From: Clostridiaceae bacterium UBA4839
GTDB taxonomy: Bacteria > Bacillota > Clostridia > Clostridiales > Caloramatoraceae
Length of the DNA stretch: 5,042 nt
Direction of reading: 5' to 3'
Assembly: GCA_002400085.1 (NCBI GenBank)
Contig: DHEX01000133.1
Coordinates: forward strand, 1 to 5,042
The notes below the pieces were generated by a model that saw only the letters and a program-made list of their open reading frames with translations, did not search any database and was not told the origin of the DNA. A program made the translations under genes and the position numbers. Positions within the stretch are counted from its first letter, which is position 1. Every line of letters begins with the position of its first letter. Of this stretch, positions 1 through 5,042 are shown piece after piece.

Positions 1-134
1 TTGTTTTCAAGTTCTACAGTATCTCCGGTTTTAAATTTGAGAGGAAGAAACTGCGTATTTATTTCAATTGTATAGTGATTTTCTACTAATATTGTTGTTG
101 TATCATTTTCAATATTTAAAATTGTTCCCTGCAT
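1..134 (-). CDS. Small DUF3006-like protein, partial (C-terminus outside window)
   Basis: Read on the minus strand, an ATG at 134 opens a frame with no stop to the window edge (44 full codons). The protein begins MQGTILNIENDTTTILVEN and is a short, beta-strand-like, hydrophilic chain with a G-D pair at residues 37-38. It aligns without gaps to the upstream protein at 136-291: by eye 10 of 44 positions are identical, including M1, G3, I5, N7, I8, T22, I23, G37, D38 and E43. The two are therefore probably tandem paralogues. Only one base separates the upstream TAA from this ATG, and no convincing Shine-Dalgarno site precedes it, so translation is probably coupled to the upstream gene. The overall pattern (M-x-G-x-I near the start, then a G-D turn) resembles DUF3006, small proteins of unknown biochemical role. 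The family call is from memory and the function is unknown. The 3' end lies beyond the left edge. Confidence 0.6.
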   Translation of the reverse strand, partial: MQGTILNIENDTTTILVENHYTIEINTQFLPLKFKTGDTVELEN

Positions 135-135
135 A

Positions 136-291
136 TTATTCTATTAAGGGAGGAATATTACTTTCAATCTTTATTTTATCTCCCTTTTCCTTATTATCCT
201 TGATATTTGTAATTTTCATATTTATAGTCCTTCCATCAGGCAGTTTAACAAGAGCATAAGTTTCATTAATATTTTCTATTATACCGTCCAT
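136..291 (-). CDS. Small DUF3006-like protein, 51 aa
   Basis: A complete 51-codon minus-strand frame starts with ATG at 291 and ends with TAA at 136-138. It is preceded by a strong Shine-Dalgarno sequence, AAAGGAG (complement of 299-305), 7 nt before the start, which is the main reason to accept so short a gene. The protein begins MDGIIENINETYALVKLPDG and continues with alternating hydrophobic residues, a G-D pair at 37-38 and a proline-containing tail. No signal peptide or membrane segment is visible. The start (D-G-I-I-x-x-I), the central L-P-D-G turn and the later G-D turn fit DUF3006, a family of small, probably beta-barrel proteins with no established biochemical function; in some Firmicutes such genes lie beside ComEC-like metallo-beta-lactamase genes. 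It is transcribed divergently from yerC and forms a likely two-gene unit with its paralogue at 1-134. A function cannot be given. Confidence 0.75.
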   Translation of the reverse strand: MDGIIENINETYALVKLPDGRTINMKITNIKDNKEKGDKIKIESNIPPLIE

Positions 292-334
292 AATATCACT
301 CCTTTATATACTTAACTTAGTATTTGCATTTAAA

Positions 335-367
335 AAAATTTAATTCACAATATGAAAATTTAAATCA
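335..367. repeat. 13-bp imperfect direct repeat, 20-bp period
   Basis: AAAATTTAATTCA at 335-347 and AAAATTTAAATCA at 355-367 match at 12 of 13 positions and are offset by exactly 20 bp, about two helical turns. They lie between the divergent small gene and yerC, upstream of both. They could be paired operator half-sites, but the sequence is so AT-rich that chance is a serious alternative. Confidence 0.25.
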
Positions 368-393
368 TGAATTGAAGAATAAACAATTTGCAC

Positions 394-422
394 TTCTTTA
401 AATTTATGCATTATGTTATAAT
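394..422 (+). promoter_or_regulatory. Probable sigma-A promoter of yerC (extended -10)
   Basis: TGTTATAAT at 414-422 is a perfect extended -10 element (TG-N-TATAAT). Seventeen bases upstream of TATAAT lies a weak -35, TTCTTT (394-399); extended -10 promoters often tolerate poor -35 boxes. A TTGCAC at 388-393 is a better -35 by sequence but sits 23 bp away, too far for normal spacing. Transcription would begin near 429 and give a leader of about 50 nt before the ATG at 480. Confidence 0.65.
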
Positions 423-479
423 TTAAGTAGACGAGATTAAAGTATATATAGATAAAAATTGCTGTTGAGGGGTGGTATA

Positions 480-815
480 ATGAAACGACAGTATGAACCA
501 AGGATAAAAAGCGAAGAGGCTGATTTATTGATGGATGCAATACTCACATTAAAAAACCGGGAAGAATGTTACAGATTTTTTGAAGATGTATGTACAATTA
601 ATGAAATTCGTGCTATAGCACAAAGGCTTCAGGTGGCACAGATGTTGAGAGAAAAAAGAACATATATTGATATTGCAGATACCACAGGAGCTAGTACAGC
701 AACAATAAGTAGAGTAAATAGAGCACTTAATTATGGTAGTGATGGATATAAGATTATTTTTGAGAGACTTGATAAAATGGAAAAAGAGAAAAGTAAATCA
801 AAAATACAAAAATAA
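480..815 (+). CDS. yerC: TrpR-related DNA-binding regulator, YerC/YecD family
   Basis: This 111-aa protein belongs to the YerC/YecD family of TrpR-like repressors, cytoplasmic all-helical DNA-binding proteins whose ligand, if any, is not established. The family signature is plain: N-terminal helices containing EECYRFFEDVCTINEI (residues 28-43), the conserved AIAQRLQVAQMLREKRTY stretch (45-62), and a helix-turn-helix around TTGASTATISRVNRALNYG (68-86), where the ASTATISR segment should be the recognition helix. A short Lys/Glu-rich tail (about 99-111) is probably disordered. Length is typical for the family. The ATG at 480 is chosen because GAGGGG (467-472) ends 7 nt upstream; a TTG at 459 in the same frame would put this Shine-Dalgarno inside the gene. 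The gene has its own extended -10 promoter and ends directly before a strong terminator, so it is likely monocistronic. In Bacillus subtilis yerC also lies in the pcrA-ligA neighbourhood. Targets are unknown; tryptophan control should not be assumed. Confidence 0.93.
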   Translation: MKRQYEPRIKSEEADLLMDAILTLKNREECYRFFEDVCTINEIRAIAQRLQVAQMLREKRTYIDIADTTGASTATISRVNRALNYGSDGYKIIFERLDKMEKEKSKSKIQK

Positions 816-823
816 TAGCATGA

Positions 824-983
824 AAACACAAAAGATTAAGATAATTTTTGTTTATCTTAATCTTTTTTATTTTATAGCTGCCATCACTAATACTGCTATT
901 CACATCCATTATTTCCTGCGTTAAGCGGGGTATTATGAATGGCTGCCGAAACTATTGTGGACTGTGATATCACAGCCCTTATT
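824..983 (-). ncRNA. Candidate structured small RNA between yerC and pcrA (family not recognised)
   Basis: This minus-strand transcript is inferred from several agreeing signals. G+C is 43 of 100 bases in 881-980, against 19 of 100 in 301-400 and 21 of 80 in 981-1060. A TTGACA -35 box (complement of 1013-1018) would start it near 983. Reading 5' to 3': hairpin 1 is GGGCUGUG-AUAU-CACAGUCC (978-959), an 8-bp stem with one G-U pair. A 3-nt linker follows. Then AUAG (955-952) can pair with CUAU (877-874), and GCCAUUcaUAAUAC (943-930) with GUAUUAguGAUGGC (893-880), 12 of 14 positions including one G-U. The region between these arms (929-894) carries an unpaired-looking CCCC. The 15-bp terminator ends the molecule. 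The wobbles in hairpin 1 and the long stem pair only on the minus strand, where the plus strand has A-C mismatches. One inner helix (915-929) pairs slightly better on the plus strand, so strand is not certain. No convincing ORF or known family was seen. Confidence 0.5.
830..868 (+). terminator. Intrinsic terminator of yerC, probably bidirectional
   Basis: The arm AAAAGATTAAGATAA (830-844) pairs perfectly with TTATCTTAATCTTTT (852-866) around a 7-nt loop, giving a 15-bp stem. It begins 15 bp after the yerC stop. On the plus strand the stem ends in six T's (863-868) and then TATTTTAT, a good U-tract. On the minus strand it ends in UUUU followed by GUGUUUU, so it should also stop leftward transcription, which suits the candidate small RNA at 824-983. 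The stem is AT-rich, but it is long and free of mismatches. Confidence 0.88.
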
Positions 984-990
984 GATCTAA

Positions 991-1018
991 AAGGTATGCT
1001 ATTTTTAAAAAATGTCAA
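991..1018 (-). promoter_or_regulatory. Candidate promoter of the minus-strand small RNA
   Basis: On the minus strand a perfect -35 box, TTGACA (complement of 1013-1018), is followed after 16 bp by TACCTT (complement of 991-996), a weak -10 matching TATAAT at three positions. The predicted start near 983 is about 5 nt before the first hairpin of the candidate RNA. It overlaps the pcrA promoter on the other strand. The weak -10 keeps confidence modest. Confidence 0.4.
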
Positions 1019-1030
1019 TAATGCTATAAT
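1002..1030 (+). promoter_or_regulatory. Probable sigma-A promoter of pcrA-ligA (extended -10)
   Basis: TGCTATAAT at 1022-1030 is a perfect extended -10 element of the same form as that of yerC. A weak -35, TTTTTA, lies at 1002-1007 with a 17-bp spacer. Transcription should begin near 1037, giving a leader of only about 25 nt that includes the Shine-Dalgarno site at 1049-1055. Together with the terminator after yerC, this indicates that pcrA starts its own transcription unit. Confidence 0.65.
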
Positions 1031-1048
1031 GATATGGATATTAAAGTT

Positions 1049-1055
1049 GGGAGGA
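1049..1055 (+). promoter_or_regulatory. Ribosome binding site that fixes the TTG start of pcrA
   Basis: GGGAGGA is a near-perfect Shine-Dalgarno sequence. Its GGAGG core ends 7 nt before the TTG at 1062, so this TTG, not the in-frame ATG at 939, is taken as the pcrA start. Confidence 0.85.
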
Positions 1056-1061
1056 ATTGCT

Positions 1062-3275
1062 TTGGATTTAAATACTTTAAATAAGGAACAGCTTGAAGCT
1101 GTGAAAACTGTTGATGGACCACTTCTAATTTTAGCTGGTGCAGGTTCGGGGAAAACCAGGGTAATTACATATAGAATTGCCCATCTAATAGAAATTGGGG
1201 TTTATCCAGGAAACATTCTTGCCATTACGTTTACTAACAAAGCAGCGGATGAGATGAAAGAAAGAGTAATAGAGCTTATTGGTGAAGAAGCAAAATCTAT
1301 GTGGATAAGCACTTTTCATTCAGCTTGTGTTAGAATTTTAAGGGCTAATATTGAAAAATTAGGATATAATAAGAATTTTGTTATTTATGATTCTCAAGAG
1401 CAGGAAAAGCTTATAGATGAATGTTTGAAGGAACTTAATTTTGATAATAAGCTTTATAAGCCAAGGGAAATATTATCAAAAATCGGATCACTTAAGGATA
1501 CTTTAACTGATGAAGAGGATTACTATAAAAAGTATGCAGATGATTTTAAAAACAAAGTGGTTGCAAGGACATTTTTGCTTTATCAAAAAAAATTAAAAAA
1601 CAGCAATGCCCTGGATTTTGATGATATTATAAATAAAACTGTTAAGCTTTTTCAAACTTATCCTGATGTTCTTAATCACTATCAAAGGAAATTTAAATAC
1701 ATACTTGTAGATGAGTATCAGGATACTAACAGAGCACAGTATGAACTTATAAATTTACTGGCAAAGGGGCATAAAAATCTTTGCGTCGTGGGCGATGATG
1801 ACCAAAGCATTTACATGTTCAGAGGCGCAGACGTAAGGAATATATTGGACTTTGAAAAGGATTATCCTTCCTGTAAGGTTATAAAACTTGAGCAAAACTA
1901 TAGATGCACAAAAAAGATTCTTGATGCTGCAAATTATGTTATTGCCAATAATGAGCAGAGAAAGCCTAAAAAATTATGGACTGAAAATAAAACTGGGGAC
2001 AACATAAAATTTTATAGGGCTGAAAATGAAAGAGGAGAAGCCAGGTTTATTTTAGATGAGATAAAGGATTTAACTTCAACAGATTTCAAATACAAGGATG
2101 TGGCAATTTTATATAGAAACAATGCTATGTCCCGTGTCCTTGAAGAAGCACTAATAACAAACAATATACCCTATAAGGTAATTGGTGGATTTAGGTTCTA
2201 TGACAGAATGGAAGTAAAGGATATTATGGCTTATCTTAAAGTCATTAATAATCCTCTTGACAATATAAGTGTTTTAAGAATTGTAAATGTGCCTAAAAGG
2301 GGTATTGGAGCTTCAACAATAGATACAATAAGAGAATATGCAAATCAAAATGAAATAAGCATTTATAGCGCCATATTAGAATCAGAAAAAATAGATGGGT
2401 TAAACTCAAGGGCTTTAAATGCAGTACAAAAATTTATAAGCCTTATGGGCAGCTTAGCTGCTGCATTTGAGAAGATGGATGTGCCAGAGCTTATAAATGA
2501 AGTTATAGAAAAAACAGGCTATGTAGATGAGCTTAAAAAGGAAAATACAAAGGAAAGTACAGAGAGAATTGAAAACATCCAAGAATTTTATTCTGCTGCC
2601 CTTGAATTTGAGGAAAAATCAGAGGATAAAAGCCTTTCAGCTTTTCTTGAAAAGCTATCCCTTGTATCCGATCAAGACAGCCTTGATGACAATGGAGGAA
2701 TTACCCTTATGACTCTTCATTCGGCAAAAGGTCTTGAATTTCCTATAGTATTTATAGCAGGCTGTGAGGATGGAATATTCCCTCATTACTCTGCAAGAGA
2801 TGATAAGGATGAGCTCGAAGAGGAGAGAAGGCTTTGCTATGTAGGAATAACAAGAGCAAAGCAGAAGCTATATATGACTTGTGCAAAGCAAAGAATGCTT
2901 TTTGGAAGGATTATGTTTAATCCTATATCTATGTTTGTTGATGAGATTCCCGAAACATATGTAGATGATTTATCTAAAAATGACAGCAGCTTAAAAGTCA
3001 GTTATGACTATAAGAGTATATTTAATTATAAAAAAACACAAAATAATTTCCTAAATCAGCCTTCCTATGTTTCACAACAAATTAAGCCGGTTTCAAACTC
3101 AATTGATTCAAATGATGTAAAACCAGGAAGCAAAATAAATCATAAAATATTTGGATGCGGTACTATAGTTTCAATTAAAGATTCGGATTCGGGAAAAATA
3201 ATTACAGTAGCTTTTGATAAAGGTGGAATAAAGAATTTAATGCTTAATTCAGCACCTATTGAGATAATAAGCTAA
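1062..3275 (+). CDS. pcrA: ATP-dependent 3'-5' DNA helicase PcrA (UvrD/Rep family)
   Basis: PcrA is the essential Gram-positive superfamily 1A helicase. It unwinds DNA 3' to 5', removes RecA and other proteins from DNA, and works in UvrABC repair, rolling-circle plasmid replication and clearing of stalled RNA polymerase. All helicase motifs are present in the 737-aa product: Q motif around LNKEQ (6-10), Walker A AGAGSGKT (25-32), motif Ia ITFTNKAADEM (55-65), Ib TFHS (84-87), motif II VDEYQDTN (216-223, Walker B D217/E218), motif III GDDDQSIYMFRGAD (244-257), motif IV QNYR (278-281), motif V TLMTLHSAKGLEF (548-560) and motif VI EERRLCYVGITRAK (587-600). After a low-complexity linker (about 633-685), residues 687-736 form the C-terminal Tudor-like domain with KIFGCGTIV, the part that contacts RNA polymerase. 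Length equals typical PcrA. The start is TTG, supported by the GGAGG site 7 nt upstream; 41 extra upstream codons in frame lack homology-like features. ligA follows after 37 bp, probably in the same operon. Confidence 0.97.
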   Translation: MDLNTLNKEQLEAVKTVDGPLLILAGAGSGKTRVITYRIAHLIEIGVYPGNILAITFTNKAADEMKERVIELIGEEAKSMWISTFHSACVRILRANIEKLGYNKNFVIYDSQEQEKLIDECLKELNFDNKLYKPREILSKIGSLKDTLTDEEDYYKKYADDFKNKVVARTFLLYQKKLKNSNALDFDDIINKTVKLFQTYPDVLNHYQRKFKYILVDEYQDTNRAQYELINLLAKGHKNLCVVGDDDQSIYMFRGADVRNILDFEKDYPSCKVIKLEQNYRCTKKILDAANYVIANNEQRKPKKLWTENKTGDNIKFYRAENERGEARFILDEIKDLTSTDFKYKDVAILYRNNAMSRVLEEALITNNIPYKVIGGFRFYDRMEVKDIMAYLKVINNPLDNISVLRIVNVPKRGIGASTIDTIREYANQNEISIYSAILESEKIDGLNSRALNAVQKFISLMGSLAAAFEKMDVPELINEVIEKTGYVDELKKENTKESTERIENIQEFYSAALEFEEKSEDKSLSAFLEKLSLVSDQDSLDDNGGITLMTLHSAKGLEFPIVFIAGCEDGIFPHYSARDDKDELEEERRLCYVGITRAKQKLYMTCAKQRMLFGRIMFNPISMFVDEIPETYVDDLSKNDSSLKVSYDYKSIFNYKKTQNNFLNQPSYVSQQIKPVSNSIDSNDVKPGSKINHKIFGCGTIVSIKDSDSGKIITVAFDKGGIKNLMLNSAPIEIIS

Positions 3276-3280
3276 GGGGT

Positions 3281-3306
3281 ATTTCATTTAGAATATTAAA
3301 TGAGGT
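3281..3306 (+). promoter_or_regulatory. Hairpin covering the ligA Shine-Dalgarno site
   Basis: In the pcrA-ligA mRNA, AUUUCAUUUA (3281-3290) can pair with UAAAUGAGGU (3297-3306) around the 6-nt loop GAAUAU. This gives 10 bp, two of them G-U. The 3' arm contains the whole ligA Shine-Dalgarno core GAGG (3302-3305), which ends 7 nt before the ATG at 3313. The hairpin would limit ribosome access unless melted, for instance by ribosomes finishing pcrA 6 nt upstream. Because GTTTTT follows the stem, it could instead act as a weak attenuator. The stem is AU-rich and only moderately stable. Confidence 0.45.
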
Positions 3307-3312
3307 GTTTTT

Positions 3313-5042
3313 ATGGAAAATATAGAGGAAATAAAGAAAAGAGTTGAAAAGTTAAGAGAAGAACTTGAATATCACAGCTATAAATATTATGTTTTGGATC
3401 AGCCTGAAATAAGTGATTACGATTATGACAGGATGATGAATGAGCTTATAAAACTTGAGGAGGAATACCCTGAATTAAAATCTCCCACATCTCCAACTCA
3501 AAGGGTTGGAGGTGTGCCTCTTAAGGAATTCAATCAGGTAGTACATTCTGTACCTATGTTAAGTCTTCAGGATGTTTTTAGTTTTGAGGAGCTTAAAAAC
3601 TGGGTAAATAAGATTAAGGAAGTTTATAGTGAGGCTGAGTTTGTAGTAGAGCTGAAAATTGATGGACTTTCTGTATCACTTTTATATGAAAATGGTGAGC
3701 TTATAAGAGGTGCTACAAGGGGAGATGGCAATATTGGTGAAGATGTTACAAATAACATTAAAACCATAAAAAGCATTCCTCTTAAAATTAAAGATAAAAA
3801 CCTTTTGGAAGTTAGAGGAGAAGTATATATGCCCAAAGCTGCATTTATTAAGTTAAATGAAAAAAAAGAGGAGCTTTCAGAGCAAACTTTTGCAAATCCA
3901 AGAAATGCAGCAGCAGGTTCGCTAAGGCAGCTTGATCCTAAAATTACAGCTAAAAGGAAGCTGGATATTTTTGTCTTTAACATACAAAGATATGACGGTG
4001 AGATAAAAACTCATAGAGAAGGTTTAGATTACTTAGAAACTTTAGGATTTAAAGTAAGTCCTAAGAGAATTTTGTGTAAGGATATTGATGAAATTATAAA
4101 TGCTATAGAGTTATTAGGTGACATGAGGGGCGAGCTAACTTTTGATATTGATGGTATTGTAATTAAGGTTAATGATTTAAAAATGAGGGAAGAACTTGGA
4201 CAAACTGCAAAAACTCCGAGGTGGGCAGTTGCATATAAATTTCCTGCAGAAAGAAAGGTAACAAAATTAGTGGACATAGTACTTCAGGTAGGAAGAACTG
4301 GTGCTATTACGCCTACAGCTGTTTTAGAACCAGTTAGAATTGCAGGTTCTGTTGTTTCTCGCGCTACCCTTCATAATGAGGATTATATAAAGGATAAGGA
4401 TATTATGATAGGGGATACTGTAATAATTCAAAAAGCAGGAGAAATAATACCAGAAGTTGTTGAAGTGGTAAAAGAAAAAAGGAACGGCAGTGAAGTAGTT
4501 TTTAATATGCCTTCAAAATGCCCTGTTTGCGGTGCGGATGCAGTAAGAGAAGAAGGAGAGGCAGCTTTAAGGTGTACAAATATTTCCTGCCCAGCTCAAA
4601 TAAAAAGAAGTATCATTCATTTTGCTTCAAGGAATGCTATGAACATAGAAGGACTTGGACCTCAGATGGTATCTTTGCTTATAGATAATAACCTTATAAA
4701 GGATGCATCCGATTTATATTATTTAAAATTTGAGGATATTGTTAATTTAGAAAGAATGGGAGACAAGTCTGCACAAAATTTACTTAATGCAATAAATAAA
4801 AGCCGTGAAAATGATATTGATAGGCTGATATTTGGGCTAGGTATAAGATTTGTTGGCCTAAAGGGAGCTAAAAATGTAGGAAGGCATTTTAAATCTATAG
4901 ATAGGTTAAAGGAAGCAAAGTATGAAGATCTTGTTGAAGTAGAAGAAGTTGGCGATAAGATGGCAAACAGCATACTGGAATTTTTTAAGCAGGAGCAAAA
5001 TTTAAATTTAATAAAAAAATTAAAGGATGCTGGAGTTAATTT
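3313..5042 (+). CDS. ligA: NAD-dependent DNA ligase LigA, 3' end cut by window
   Basis: LigA seals nicks in double-stranded DNA using NAD+, joining Okazaki fragments and repair patches; it is the essential bacterial replicative ligase. The visible 576 codons carry the family's domains in order. The Ia domain that binds the NMN part has YHSYKYY (20-26) and PEISDYDYD (31-39). The adenylation domain has ELKIDG with nucleophile K115, ATRGDG (134-139), VRGE with E170, ANPRNAAAGSLRQLD (194-208), DGIVIKV (280-286) and WAVAYKFP with K309. An OB fold follows at about 316-400, including QVGRTGAITPTA. A four-cysteine zinc finger uses C403, C406, C421 and C426, and a helix-hairpin-helix region begins near 440. 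The C-terminal BRCT domain, expected in a protein of about 660-670 aa, lies past the right edge. No lesion is seen. The ATG follows GAGG by 7 nt. The gene sits 37 bp after pcrA and is probably cotranscribed with it. Confidence 0.97.
   Translation, partial: MENIEEIKKRVEKLREELEYHSYKYYVLDQPEISDYDYDRMMNELIKLEEEYPELKSPTSPTQRVGGVPLKEFNQVVHSVPMLSLQDVFSFEELKNWVNKIKEVYSEAEFVVELKIDGLSVSLLYENGELIRGATRGDGNIGEDVTNNIKTIKSIPLKIKDKNLLEVRGEVYMPKAAFIKLNEKKEELSEQTFANPRNAAAGSLRQLDPKITAKRKLDIFVFNIQRYDGEIKTHREGLDYLETLGFKVSPKRILCKDIDEIINAIELLGDMRGELTFDIDGIVIKVNDLKMREELGQTAKTPRWAVAYKFPAERKVTKLVDIVLQVGRTGAITPTAVLEPVRIAGSVVSRATLHNEDYIKDKDIMIGDTVIIQKAGEIIPEVVEVVKEKRNGSEVVFNMPSKCPVCGADAVREEGEAALRCTNISCPAQIKRSIIHFASRNAMNIEGLGPQMVSLLIDNNLIKDASDLYYLKFEDIVNLERMGDKSAQNLLNAINKSRENDIDRLIFGLGIRFVGLKGAKNVGRHFKSIDRLKEAKYEDLVEVEEVGDKMANSILEFFKQEQNLNLIKKLKDAGVN

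Noticed and set aside
68..259. Plus-strand 63-aa hydrophobic frame
   Set aside because: It lies opposite the better supported minus-strand small genes, and its hydrophobicity comes from reading AT-rich antisense DNA.
459..479. Earlier TTG start for YerC at 459
   Set aside because: It would place the GAGGGG ribosome site inside the coding region, and the added residues are not family-like.
340..540. Minus-strand 66-aa frame across the yerC promoter and start
   Set aside because: It overlaps the promoter and the yerC start, with no clear ribosome site or recognisable protein features.
733..924. Plus-strand 63-aa frame after yerC
   Set aside because: It is a shifted-frame shadow of the yerC end that continues through the terminator hairpin.
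964..973. CRP/FNR-type operator suggested by TGTGA and TCACA half-sites
   Set aside because: The half-sites are separated by only 2 bp (TGTGATATCACA) rather than the 6 bp needed for canonical CRP binding; an RNA hairpin explains the symmetry better.
874..978. tRNA, 6S, SRP RNA or known riboswitch in the GC island
   Set aside because: No cloverleaf or T-loop, no SRP helix 8 motif, and no riboswitch core that I recognise on either strand; the element also ends in a terminator with no downstream minus-strand gene that it could control.
939..1061. 41-codon N-terminal extension of PcrA from the ATG at 939
   Set aside because: It has no good Shine-Dalgarno site, runs through the GC island and the pcrA promoter, and makes the protein longer than normal PcrA; the TTG at 1062 has a strong site and the expected N-terminus.
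2527..2712. Plus-strand 61-aa frame inside pcrA
   Set aside because: Out-of-frame shadow of an intact, well-conserved gene.
3624..4973. Three minus-strand frames (82-119 aa) inside ligA
   Set aside because: They are antisense to conserved ligase motifs, serine- and leucine-rich as expected of antisense reading, and lack good start signals.

Overview
The window comes from a low-GC Gram-positive bacterium, most likely a Clostridium-like member of the Clostridia. The grounds are strongly AT-rich coding and intergenic DNA, purine-rich Shine-Dalgarno sites about 7 nt from their starts, a TTG start on pcrA, and a YerC-type regulator close to pcrA and ligA. This assignment is an inference from gene content and composition; no database search was possible.

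Layout. (1) Positions 1-291, minus strand: two very small tandem genes encoding related proteins of about 50 aa that resemble DUF3006. The second runs off the left edge. (2) Positions 292-479: an AT-rich divergent intergenic region with a good extended -10 promoter for the rightward gene. (3) Positions 480-815, plus strand: a TrpR-related helix-turn-helix regulator of the YerC/YecD family, followed by a perfect 15-bp intrinsic terminator. (4) Positions 816-1061: a 246-bp gap before pcrA. It contains a compositional island (43% G+C over 881-980, against about 19-26% in neighbouring intergenic DNA). On the minus strand this island has a TTGACA -35 box, a terminal hairpin, a long interrupted stem and a terminator, so it looks like an undescribed small structured RNA of about 160 nt. 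The pcrA promoter overlaps this divergent promoter. (5) Positions 1062-3275, plus strand: pcrA, an intact 737-aa UvrD/Rep-family helicase. (6) From 3313 to the right edge, plus strand: ligA, the NAD-dependent DNA ligase, with a complete 5' end but cut after 576 codons.

How it fits together. pcrA and ligA are 37 bp apart and probably form one DNA repair and replication operon: the helicase unwinds and strips protein from DNA, and the ligase seals nicks. yerC is separated from them by a terminator and is likely its own unit. The most notable item is the candidate minus-strand small RNA between yerC and pcrA. Second is a hairpin in the pcrA-ligA gap that would bury the ligA ribosome binding site.
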